Shown piece by piece: positions 16,979-25,900 of a stretch of DNA of 64,000 nucleotides. Numbering within the stretch: position 1 is the first letter of the stretch; each line of letters starts with the position of its first letter. Below the pieces are notes generated by a model, which searched no databases, was not told the origin of the DNA, and saw only the letters and a list, made by a program, of their open reading frames with translations. The position numbers and the translations under genes were made by a program. The stretch comes from an uncultured Prevotella sp. Its GTDB lineage: Bacteria > Bacteroidota > Bacteroidia > Bacteroidales > Bacteroidaceae. The stretch lies in contig CAJJWN010000001.1 in assembly GCA_905196835.1 (NCBI GenBank), positions 160,554-224,553 of the forward strand, written 5' to 3'.

Positions 16979-18013
16979 TTAATATTCCTGCTTGTCGGAG
17001 ATGGCCTGCATTATCTGCGCTTCTATCTCCTCGCACAGTTCGGGGTTGTCTTTAAGCAGCGTCTTGGTGGCGTCGCGGCCCTGGGCGAGCTTGCTTCCCT
17101 GGTATGAGAACCACGAGCCGCTCTTCTGTATGATGCCGTATTCCACGCCGAGGTCAACCAGTTCGCCTACCTTGGAGATGCCTTCGCCGAACATGATTTC
17201 GAACTCCGCCTTGCGGAACGGCGGCGCAACCTTGTTCTTGACGACCTTCACGCGCACCTGGTTGCCTATTACCTGGTCGCCGTCCTTTATGCTCGTGACG
17301 CGGCGTATGTCGAGACGCACGCTCGCGTAGAACTTCAATGCGTTGCCGCCGGTGGTCGTCTCGGGGTTGCCGAACATCACTCCGATTTTCTCGCGCAGCT
17401 GGTTGATGAATATGCACGTGGTGTTCGTCTTGCTGATGGTCGATGTAAGCTTGCGCAGGGCCTGGCTCATCAGGCGCGCCTGGAGGCCTACCTTGTTGTC
17501 GCCCATGTCTCCCTCAATCTCGGCTTTCGGCGTAAGGGCCGCCACGGAGTCAACCACCAGTATGTCGATGGCCGACGAACGTATCAGCTGGTCGGCTATT
17601 TCGAGGGCCTGTTCGCCGTTGTCGGGCTGCGATATGAGCAGGTTCTCAACATCGACTCCCAGCTTTGCGGCGTAGAAACGGTCGAAGGCGTGCTCCGCGT
17701 CGATGAATGCCGCTATGCCGCCGGCCTTCTGCGCCTCGGCAATTGCGTGTATCGCGAGCGTCGTCTTGCCGCTGCTCTCGGGGCCGTAGATTTCAATTAT
17801 CCTGCCACGCGGGTACCCGCCCACGCCCAATGCGGCGTTGAGGCCGATGCTGCCGGTGGGTATTACCTCCACGGCTTCGATGCTCTCGTCGCCCAGTTTC
17901 ATTATCGACCCCTTGCCAAAGTCTTTCTCTATCTTAGCCATTGCGGCCTGGAGAGCCTTCAGCTTGCCCTCCTGCGGGCTCATCTCGGCCGCGTTTTCTT
18001 TGTCTTTTGCCAT
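16979..18013 (-). CDS. recA: Recombinase RecA
   Basis: 344 aa, standard length. Walker A GPESSGKT at residues 77-84, the FIDAEHA segment, Walker [10 protein letters not shown], the L1/L2 DNA-binding loops ([37 protein letters not shown]) and the C-terminal domain are all present. RecA forms the nucleoprotein filament for homologous recombination and cleavage of LexA-type repressors. The gene starts 13 nt downstream of the broken radical SAM gene and could be transcribed with it; no TAnnTTTG box is evident just upstream. Confidence 0.98.
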   Translation of the reverse strand: MAKDKENAAEMSPQEGKLKALQAAMAKIEKDFGKGSIMKLGDESIEAVEVIPTGSIGLNAALGVGGYPRGRIIEIYGPESSGKTTLAIHAIAEAQKAGGIAAFIDAEHAFDRFYAAKLGVDVENLLISQPDNGEQALEIADQLIRSSAIDILVVDSVAALTPKAEIEGDMGDNKVGLQARLMSQALRKLTSTISKTNTTCIFINQLREKIGVMFGNPETTTGGNALKFYASVRLDIRRVTSIKDGDQVIGNQVRVKVVKNKVAPPFRKAEFEIMFGEGISKVGELVDLGVEYGIIQKSGSWFSYQGSKLAQGRDATKTLLKDNPELCEEIEAQIMQAISDKQEY

Positions 18014-18026
18014 ATTGTTTTGCTGT

Positions 18027-19069
18027 TTATTTAACTGTATAATTCAATGGTTTTGTAACATACGTGTCTTTGGGAGTACACTTTACGAACGGCAACACGC
18101 CCGACATGACCTCCCTCAAATAGCCGTTGCGCTTGCAGTACTTCTCGAACGTGTCGGTGCGTAAGTCGAAGTCGTGCCGCCAAAGGAAGCCGGGGCGGCC
18201 GTAAACATGCGTCAAGTCCTGTATATGTTCGTTCGACTTTATTTCGTTTTCTCTTTTCCCCCCCCCCCTGTCATGGCGCAGATGTTGGCCTTGGAGGGCA
18301 CTATGAGTAATGTATCATGCCGCCTTGCATACTCCGTCAGCAGGCCAAACACGTTGTCATAGCACTGCTTCACTTTGTCAAGGTTGAAGTTCTTGTAGTC
18401 GGAGTCGCCAAGGTTCTGCACTGGGCGGACCTGCAATACGTCGACCTTAAGACCTTCGAACACTTTGGGAAACAATGCAAGCTCTTCCACATTGTCCTCA
18501 TTTACGGTGTAGTTGATGCGCAACGAGAAGCCCTGATGCCGCGACTTGACCTGCCTTATGCCGTCGAGCAGCGCGAGAAACTTGTCAAACTGTGCGTGCT
18601 GCATCAGGTATTCATATGTCGACCGGGTAAGTCCGTGGACTGAAAGTATCAGTTCGTCCAGCCCAGCATCAATCAGTTTGTCCAGCTTTCCGCCGTCAAG
18701 CAGGTTGCCGTTGGTTGTCAATGATATGTTGGGCACACCCTTCTCTTTTGCCAAACGGACAAGTTCCGGCAGGTGAGGGTAAAGCGTAGGCTCCGCGCCG
18801 CAGCCTATCTGGAGGCGCAACACACGGTGAAACACTGCGTCGGCCATGGCCTTGTAGTCGTCGAGTGACAACAGCGAGCGGTCAGGCCGCCTGTGGCTCT
18901 CGCCGCTGAAGTAGCACATACGGCACTTCAGATTGCAAGCTTGGGTTGGGTCGAGGAACAGTCCGAGGTATCGTTTTTTTGCCAAATAAAACGCCAACAC
19001 ACCCAAATGCTTGACCCTTGAGCTGCGAACACGGCTGAAAGCCTTGAGCATAGGGTAAAAGGTATTCAT
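18027..19069 (-). pseudogene. Radical SAM protein interrupted at a G11 tract
   Basis: The N-terminal part, from ATG 19069, is a radical SAM domain with the cluster motif CNLKCRMC (DPTQACNLKCRMCYFSG) and the SAM-binding text GCGAEPTLYP. Reading stays open until a run of 11 G on the coding strand (18258-18268) and then ends at about 18239. In another frame directly after the tract, KRENEIKSNEHIQDLTH continues through GRPGFLWRHDFDLRTDTFEK to a stop at 18027. With 9 or 12 G the halves join into a protein of 346-347 aa. The break is thus a single indel: phase variation, a fresh mutation or a base-calling error. Substrate unknown; the gene precedes recA. Confidence 0.8.
18258..18268 (-). repeat. 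Homopolymeric G11 tract in the radical SAM gene
   Basis: Eleven consecutive C on the plus strand (G on the coding strand), the longest such run noticed in the window. It is exactly where the two frames of the gene separate. Confidence 0.9.
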
Positions 19070-19085
19070 CCTTTTGTCTTTTTTC

Positions 19086-19209
19086 AGGAGGGAAGGAGTA
19101 AGGAGTTAAGGAATAAGTAGAAATGTGTCACTGCTCATATCTACATGTCATTTTTATATACTTACGACATATCTACTTACTCCTTCTCTCCTTACTCCTT
19201 TATTTCTTT
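19086..19209. repeat. Long imperfect inverted repeat L5 (AAGGAGTA words)
   Basis: Left arm GGAAGGAGTAAGGAGTTAAG... and right arm ...CTTACTCCTTCTCTCCTTAC are imperfectly complementary over about 40 nt. It separates the dehydrogenase gene end from the radical SAM start. Confidence 0.75.
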
Positions 19210-19216
19210 ATTTGAA

Positions 19217-20458
19217 TTAATCAAGTTCCAGGTCGCCGTCAAACACCTCGTGCCATGGCAGACCCTGCTTGTTGAGCTGCTCCATGAACGGATCCGGGTC
19301 AAATTCCTCGACGTTCCACACGCCGGGCTTGCGCCACAGGCCCTTGAAGAACATCATCGCGCCTATCATCGCGGGCACGCCCGTGGTGTAGCTTACGCCC
19401 TGCATACCCGTTTCGCGGTACGCTTCCTGGTGCTTGCAGTTGTTATATATATAATAGGTGCGCTCGCGTCCGTCCTTCAGTCCGCGTATGCGGCAGCCTA
19501 TGCTGGTCTCGCCGTCGTAGTTTTCGCCGAGGTCTTGCGGGTTGGGCAGCACGGCTTTGAGGAACTGCAAGGGCACGATTTTCACCCGTGCGGTCTTTCC
19601 CGAACCGTCGGCCAGCGGCGCTTCGTACTCCATCTCGTCGATGCGCGACATGCCGATGTTCTGTATAACGTCAAGGTAAGTGAGGTATTGCTGGCCGAAG
19701 GTCATCCAGAAGCGCGCCTGCTTTATCGTCGGATAGTTCTTCACAAGGCTTTCAAGCTCCTCGTGGTGCATGAGGTAACTCTCGCGCGGACCTATGTTAG
19801 GGTAGGTCAGGGGTTTGTGTACGGCAAGCGGCTCGGTCTCTATCCACTGCCCGTCCTTGTAGTAAAGACCCTTCTGGGTGATTTCGCGAATGTTGATTTC
19901 AGGGTTGAAGTTGGTTGCGAAAGCCTTGTGGTGGTTGCCGGCGTTGCAGTCAACGATGTCAAGATACTGTATCTCGTCGAAGTGGTGTTTTGCCGCGTAG
20001 GCGGTGTAAATGCCGCTCACGCCCGGGTCGAAGCCGCATCCCAGTATGGCGGTAAGCCCTGCCTGCTCGAACCTGTCCTTGTAAGCCCACTGCCAAGAAT
20101 ACTCGAAGTGGGCCTCGTCCTTCGGCTCGTAGTTGGCCGTGTCGAGGTAGTTGCATCCGCAGGCGAGGCACGCGTCCATGATGGTAAGGTCTTGGTAAGG
20201 CAGTGCGAGGTTGACTACCAGCTCGGGCTTGTAGTCGTTGAAGAGCGCCTTCAGCTGCTCAACGTCGTCGGCGTCTACCTGCGCCGTGCGTATGGGCATG
20301 TCAATTCCGGCCTTGTGGATGGCGTCAACTATCTGGTCGCACTTCTCCTTGCGGCGGCTTGCTATCATGAATTCGGTGAACACGTCGGCGTTCTTGGCTA
20401 TTTTGAACGCCGCTACGGTGGCAACGCCACCTGCGCCAATCATCAATACTTTTCCCAT
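19217..20458 (-). CDS. Saccharopine dehydrogenase family protein, probable carboxynorspermidine synthase
   Basis: 413 aa. It begins with a Rossmann fold, VLMIGAGGVATVAAFKIA, and contains the family segments DTANYEP, GCGFDPGVSGIYTAYA and VDCNAGNHH. In gut Bacteroidales the close relatives are assigned as carboxyspermidine/carboxynorspermidine dehydrogenases, which reductively condense aspartate semialdehyde with a diamine in the alternative spermidine pathway; the decarboxylase partner (nspC) is not in this window. The lysine-pathway enzymes have a similar fold, so substrate is inferred. ATG 20458 starts the Rossmann fold directly; a longer frame to 20551 has a proline-rich, unlikely N-terminus. 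Confidence 0.75.
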   Translation of the reverse strand: MGKVLMIGAGGVATVAAFKIAKNADVFTEFMIASRRKEKCDQIVDAIHKAGIDMPIRTAQVDADDVEQLKALFNDYKPELVVNLALPYQDLTIMDACLACGCNYLDTANYEPKDEAHFEYSWQWAYKDRFEQAGLTAILGCGFDPGVSGIYTAYAAKHHFDEIQYLDIVDCNAGNHHKAFATNFNPEINIREITQKGLYYKDGQWIETEPLAVHKPLTYPNIGPRESYLMHHEELESLVKNYPTIKQARFWMTFGQQYLTYLDVIQNIGMSRIDEMEYEAPLADGSGKTARVKIVPLQFLKAVLPNPQDLGENYDGETSIGCRIRGLKDGRERTYYIYNNCKHQEAYRETGMQGVSYTTGVPAMIGAMMFFKGLWRKPGVWNVEEFDPDPFMEQLNKQGLPWHEVFDGDLELD

Positions 20459-20591
20459 TGTCGTGATATTGTTGTTATGTTGTTTGTTTTCTTTTGGTAA
20501 TGGGTGGACTGGGAGTTCGGGGAGAACTGGGAAGACTGGGATTACGAACAAGAAACCGCTTGCGGTCTCACCTTCTCACCTTCCCACCGTC

Positions 20592-21191
20592 TCACTCCTC
20601 CTTCAGCTCTTCCGCGCGTATGCCGAGGGCGCTCATTAGCGAGTAGCCCAGTATCTCCTGGCGGAAATTGCCGCCCGGCATGGGCTGCATGGCGAATACG
20701 GTGATGCGCTTGTCGTCGTCCGCGCGGCGCAGGGTATGCCGCACGGCGTCGTACATCTCGCCGTCGTCGGGCACTACCATGATGCGCTTCACCTCCTTGC
20801 GGCTGCACGCGGCGGCCAGCACCTCGCACACAAGGTCGTTCTTGCTCACCATGCTTTCCACGGCCAGGGAGCTTATGGTAAACTCGCCGAGGTTGTCCTT
20901 GAACGCCTTGCCGTCAAGCTCCGTGCCGTAGACTGACGGCTTGAAGTTGTCCATACGGCCGTGCGCCTTGTCGTGTATGAGCACCACCTGCGTCTGCTCC
21001 TCGCCCTCGCGCACGCCGCCGTCCAAGGCCACGCAGTCGAGCCACCGCGCCATGTCGGCCTGCGGTATGCGGCGCATGAGCATACGCTCGAAGTTGACAA
21101 TAAGGTCGAACGCCACGCGGTCAACATGGTCAGCGTCGGCTATTATGATGTTCTCGCACCACCGTGCGGTGCTTGTCCAATCGTTGTTCAT
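20592..21191 (-). CDS. DUF6621-like protein
   Basis: 199 aa. I recognise it only as a conserved Bacteroidales family of unknown function (DUF6621 in my reading). Text: WCENIIIADADHVDRVAFDL, ERMLMRRIPQADMARWLDC, VVLIHDKAHGRMDNFKPS, and RITVFAMQPMPGGNFRQEIL. There is no signal peptide or membrane segment, so it is cytoplasmic. The start at 21191 is only 4 nt from the promoter box, so the mRNA might be leaderless. It lies 133 nt upstream of the dehydrogenase gene on the same strand. Confidence 0.7.
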   Translation of the reverse strand: MNNDWTSTARWCENIIIADADHVDRVAFDLIVNFERMLMRRIPQADMARWLDCVALDGGVREGEEQTQVVLIHDKAHGRMDNFKPSVYGTELDGKAFKDNLGEFTISSLAVESMVSKNDLVCEVLAAACSRKEVKRIMVVPDDGEMYDAVRHTLRRADDDKRITVFAMQPMPGGNFRQEILGYSLMSALGIRAEELKEE

Positions 21192-21195
21192 GTAT

Positions 21196-21204
21196 GCAAA
21201 CTTA
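21196..21204 (-). promoter_or_regulatory. Promoter -7 box immediately before the DUF6621-like gene
   Basis: TAAGTTTGC on the minus strand, then only ATAC before the ATG. Transcription should start at or next to the start codon. Confidence 0.6.
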
Positions 21205-21416
21205 CGAAAATTCCGCCTAACAAACGAACGTTTGCCGTAAAAACAAGATATTGTAACATTACCGTGGGGTGCCGGCCGCCATGCCACAGACTATTCGCCG
21301 GATGTCAATTTGCAACCAAATGAAGCCTTGGATGTGTCATTCTGTCATTTTGAAAATGTACGGCTTTTCGCTCGAAATAGAAAAACGGAGTGACGGTGGA
21401 TTGTTCTTTATACGAA

Positions 21417-21570
21417 CAAAAGTGGCCTTTACTACTGCTAACAACGGCTTTTACGATGCTCAAAGACGGCCTTTGAGCATCGTAAAGGCCGTCTTTAATG
21501 ATGGTAAAGGCCGTCATCAAGGGTCTTGAAGACGGCCTTTAAGACCCTTGAAGGCCGTTATCACGCCCGA
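21417..21570. repeat. 22-bp unit array R5, seven units
   Basis: Units start every 22 bp from 21417. Neighbouring units and even their variable parts are complementary, for instance ACGATGCTCAAAG with CTTTGAGCATCGT, and CAAGGGTCTT with AAGACCCTTG. It is the longest array in the window; no gene was seen in 21205-21961. Confidence 0.85.
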
Positions 21571-21810
21571 AGAAGGCTGTAAACGTTGCACACATTGGCT
21601 GCCATTAGATGTAATGTTCAGTATTACAGGCAGTTGTGCCTGCACACTTTTCCTTGGCTTATTTCCGTCCGGCGATGTTTTATTTTGAAAAAACGGCCTT
21701 CTCAAGCGTCAACGCAAATCACGGTGTAAGCCGCAGGCGCGTTTCCGTTGACAAATGTATCATGGCATGGCCGACGCCATGCAGATTTGCGTTTGTTGTA
21801 CTTTGAATAT

Positions 21811-21864
21811 ACCTTTTCGGGTGTAAAATAACATAACATAGTATTTAATTACACCCGAAAAGGT
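21811..21864. promoter_or_regulatory. Perfect 16-bp inverted repeat upstream of the TetR gene
   Basis: ACCTTTTCGGGTGTAA (21811-21826) and its exact complement (21849-21864) flank a 22-bp AT-rich spacer, about 100 bp upstream of the TetR promoter. No gene ends here, so a terminator is unlikely. It could be an operator for the TetR protein or another regulator. Confidence 0.6.
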
Positions 21865-21961
21865 GCAATTCAGCCAGTCTTAAAGCAATTTTAGCAAACG
21901 CCCAATCCCACTTGTCCCAAAATCATAATTATTGGGTATTGCCAGTGAAGGCATGTCGGCG

Positions 21962-21970
21962 TACTTTTGC
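21962..21970 (+). promoter_or_regulatory. Promoter -7 box for the TetR gene
   Basis: TACTTTTGC. The predicted transcript start near 21976 excludes the ATG at 21972 and favours the ATG at 21993. Confidence 0.65.
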
Positions 21971-21992
21971 AATGGGCATAACACATTACCGA

Positions 21993-22604
21993 ATGCAGAC
22001 ACCGAAGGATTACATAAGGCAAGGCCTGCTGCGCGCCGCCGAGGATTTGTTCTACGAGCGGGGCTATCTCGGCGTGTCGATGCGTGCCGTAGCGGCGCGT
22101 TCTGGCGTGGGGTTGAGCAACATATACAACTATTTCAAGGGCAAGGACGAGCTGTTCCACGCCGTCGTGGCACCGGCAACGCGCGGCCTCGAACAGATGC
22201 TCGACGATCATCACGGCCGCGCCGGGCACGACATAATGAACATGTGCAGCGACGAATATTACGCTTTCCTCGTTGACGAGTACACCAGCTACATCAACTG
22301 CAACCGCCGCCTGCTGGCCATACTGCTGCTGAAGGCGCGCGGCTCGTCGCTCGCAGGCTACAAGGCCGACTTCACCCTGCACGCCACGGAGACGGTGAAG
22401 GCGTACTTCGCGGAGATGAAGCGGCGGCATCCGCAACTGCAAACGGACATATCCGACTTCTCAATACAGATGCATTCGGTATGGATTTTCAGCATGTTCG
22501 AGGAGATATTGACGCGCGGCATCAGTCCGGGTGACGTGCCGCGCGTGGTAGGCGAATACATGACAATCGAGATTTCAGGATGGAGAGAGCTTATGAAAAT
22601 ATAA
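21993..22604 (+). CDS. TetR/AcrR family transcriptional regulator
   Basis: 203 aa. N-terminal HTH at about residues 5-52: GLLRAAEDLFYERGYLGVSM, then the recognition helix text VAARSGVGLSNIYNYFKGKDEL, typical of TetR. The C-terminal ligand domain is helical and shows no named motif. It is the nearest gene upstream of the large ABC exporter, on the same strand, and most likely represses it; the perfect inverted repeat at 21811-21864 is a candidate binding site. The stop codon lies inside an intrinsic terminator. Confidence 0.87.
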   Translation: MQTPKDYIRQGLLRAAEDLFYERGYLGVSMRAVAARSGVGLSNIYNYFKGKDELFHAVVAPATRGLEQMLDDHHGRAGHDIMNMCSDEYYAFLVDEYTSYINCNRRLLAILLLKARGSSLAGYKADFTLHATETVKAYFAEMKRRHPQLQTDISDFSIQMHSVWIFSMFEEILTRGISPGDVPRVVGEYMTIEISGWRELMKI

Positions 22605-22620
22605 GCTCTCTCTTTTTTTT
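22583..22620 (+). terminator. Intrinsic terminator overlapping the end of the TetR gene
   Basis: 12-bp stem (22583-22594 with 22601-22612), 6-nt loop, eight T. The last TetR codons and the stop are part of the hairpin, so the exporter must use another promoter or read-through. Confidence 0.85.
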
Positions 22621-22685
22621 GAACATTGTCAGGATATGTTCGTTTTAGCCGCAGGGCGCGTTTTCAGACACGCAAGACGGTCTCC

Positions 22686-22803
22686 TTGTAACCTGTTGAT
22701 AATCAGCAAGTTGCCAACACACCGCCTTTTAGCCTGCAAAAGGTGGCCTTTTAGGCTGTGAAAGACGGCCTTTCGGAAGGCAAAAGACCACCTTTCAGAA
22801 AAC
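22686..22803. repeat. 22-bp unit array R6 plus companion motif
   Basis: Companion motif TTGATAATCAGCAAGTTGCC at about 22696-22715, then units at 22716, 22738, 22760 and 22782. It lies between the TetR terminator and the exporter gene. Confidence 0.82.
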
Positions 22804-22927
22804 AGCAAGGCAAGGGCGAGGTAAGAAATGGCGGCCTGCCGTCTGCCGACAGGCGTCGTCCGCAAACATCACATAAGGCATACCAGGCCCATCCGGCCTA
22901 TTTATAAACCAAACAACAATAAAGAAA

Positions 22928-25900
22928 ATGAAAACATTAAGCAGACTTCAAGGCTACATGGGGCGGCGCAAAGCGCTGCTGCCGTTGGCCGTCGGGCTGT
23001 CCGCCTTGGGCGGACTGGCTGGCTTCGCGCCGTTCGTGTTCATCTGGCTCATCGTGAAAGAGCTTCTTACAGGCGGCTCGCCCGGGGCTTCGCCGCACAT
23101 TACCGCCTACGCATTGTGGGCGGCAGGCACAGCCGTGGGCGGCGTAGTGCTGTATTTCGGCGCACTGATGTGCTCGCACCTGGCGGCGTTCCGCGTAGAA
23201 AGCAACATACGCAAGAGTGCCATGCGGCGCATCGTCAACATGCCGCTCGGCTTCTTCGATACGAATACAAGCGGCAAAATACGCAAAATCATCGACGACA
23301 ACGCCGGCATAACACACTCGTTCCTGGCCCACCAACTGCCCGACATGGCCGGCACCGCGCTCGTCCCCTTGCTGGCCGTTGCGCTCATTGCCGTGTTCGA
23401 CTGGCGGCTGGGCCTGGCCTGCCTCGTGCCCGTATTCACGGCGATGGGCATCATGGCGTACACCATGAACACGCGCGGCAGGGCCTTCATGCGCGAGTAC
23501 ATGACCCTGCTTGAACAGATGAACACCGAAGCTGTGGAGTATGTGCGCGGCATACCCGTGGTAAAAGTGTTCCAGCAGACGGTATTCTCGTTCAAGAACT
23601 TCTACCGCACCATAATGCAATACAACAAGACCGCCACGCATTACACCCTCCTCTGGCAACGCCCCATGACGCTCTACACGGTCATAATCAACAGCTTCGC
23701 GTACCTGCTTGTGCCCGTCGCCGTAATCCTTACGGGCATGGGCGAGGGGCTTGGCGCGGTAATGTTGAACCTCATACTGTTTGTGCTCGTAACGCCGGTG
23801 TTCTCCGAATGCGTGATGAAAAGCATGTACATTGGCCAGGCTTTCGGCCAAGCCGACGAGGCGGTGCGCCGCCTCGATGCGCTCACGGCGTACCCGGAAC
23901 TGAAGGAAACGGCTGCGCCAAAAGAGCCAAAGGCGTTTGACATTACGTTTGAAAACGTAACATTCGCCTATCCCGGCACCGATGCCGACGTGCTGCAAAA
24001 CGTCACATTCACGGTAAAGCAAGGGCAAAGGGTTGCCATCGTGGGCGCCTCGGGCAGCGGAAAGACCACCGTCGCACGTCTTGTTCCGCGCTTTTACGAC
24101 GTAAAGTCGGGTTCGGTGAAGATTGGAGGAATAGACGTGCGCGACATAAGCCGCGACGGCCTGATGCACACAGTGTCGTTCGTATTCCAAAATCCGCAGC
24201 TCATGAAGACATCCATCCTTGAGAACATACGCTACGGCAAGCCCGAAGCCACGCTCGAAGGGGTCGGCCGGGCCGTCGACATGGCGCAGTGCCGCGACAT
24301 CATAGACCGCCTGCCCTATGGGCTTGACACCGTAATCGGCACCGAGGGTACATACCTCTCGGGCGGCGAACGGCAACGCATCGCCCTGGCGAGGGCATTC
24401 ATGAAGGACGCGCCCGTAATCCTCCTGGATGAGGCCACGGCCTTTGCCGACCCCGAAAACGAACACCTCGTGCAGCTCGCCCTGCGCCGACTGACGCACG
24501 GAAAGACCGTGCTCACGATAGCGCACCGCCTCTCCAGCGTGGCCGACGCCGACGAGATAATAGTCATGGACGGCGGACGCATAGCCGAACGTGGCACACA
24601 CGACGCCCTGCTCTGCCGTAAAGGGATATATTATAACAGGTGGAACGAATACTGCGATGCCGTGAAATGGACGATAGGCAAGCCGTCTACGGCATCACAA
24701 GAGGCAAAAGCCCACCCTGCCGGCACTGCGGAACGGAGTATGAAGTCGCCGTCAACGGACACTCCGCATTTGTATGAAACAACAGAAAAAACTTGTTCAT
24801 CCACACGGGAAAAGCCGGGAGGGCCTTTGGCTTTTATAAGCCGCCGCTTCGCCTTGTCTGCCAAAGGGGCGCGCGACTTCTGCCGTGGCGTGGCCTGGAC
24901 TACGCTGTTCGACCTCGCACTGATGTTCCCAGCCGTGTTCGTATTCATCTTCTTGGCCGACGCCATGCCGCCTATTACCGGCGCAGGGACGGCCTTCGGC
25001 CACTCGCTTGCCTTCTATTCCGCGCTCGCCCTGGCGTTCATGGCGGTGATGTATATAGTCGGCGTGCGTCAGTACCGCAGCACCTACACCAGCGTTTACG
25101 CCGAAAGCGCCAACCGGCGCATAGCCCTTGCCGAGAAACTGCGCCGCCTGCCGCTGGCCTTTTTCGGCGAGAAGAACCTGTCAGACCTAACCGCCACAAT
25201 AATGGACGACTGCACCGACCTCGAACATACGTTCTCACACTCAGTGCCGCAGTTGTTTGCCTCACTTCTATGTCTTGTCCTCATAGCCGCCGGCATGGGC
25301 GCATACTGCTGGCCGCTGGCCGCCGCCCTGTTCTGGGTAGTGCCAGTCGCGCTGGGCACATTGCTGCTAGCAAACCGATGGATGAGGCACAGCAACAAGG
25401 CGAACTACATGAACAAGCGCGCCGTTACGGAGATAATACAGGAAGGACTGGACACCGTTCAGGAAATAAAGTCTTACGGACAGGAAGGCAGGTACGCATC
25501 AAAACTCGACCGCGCGATAGACCGTTACGAGCGCATAATGACCCGGGGAGAACTCCTGTTGGGCACAATCGTCAACGGTTCGCAGAGCATACTGAAGCTC
25601 GGTCTTGCCTCGGTAGTGGTTGTGGGGGCGTGGCTAATGGCCGCAGGAACGGTGGATTTGTTCACATATCTTGTCTTCCTAATCGTAGGGTCGCGCGTTT
25701 ACAGCCCAATAAACGAAGTTCTTAACAACCTGGCCGCGCTTACCTACCTCGACGTGCGCATCGCCCGGATGAACGAAATGGAGCAGATGCCAGTGCAAGA
25801 AGGGACTGACGCACCAATGGACGGCGGTTACGACATAGCCTTCGAGCACGTAAGTTTCGCTTATGAGGACAGGAAGCAGGTGCTGACGGACGTGTCTTTC

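Noticed and set aside
19145..20500. Long open frame on the plus strand opposite the dehydrogenase gene; similar long antisense frames opposite the ABC exporter (22937-24601), pepT (59848-61110) and the DUF3737 gene (2196-3308)
   Set aside because: They are shadows of well-supported genes in GC-rich codon context; their products are rich in His, Arg and Val, show no domain, and have no promoter or start context.
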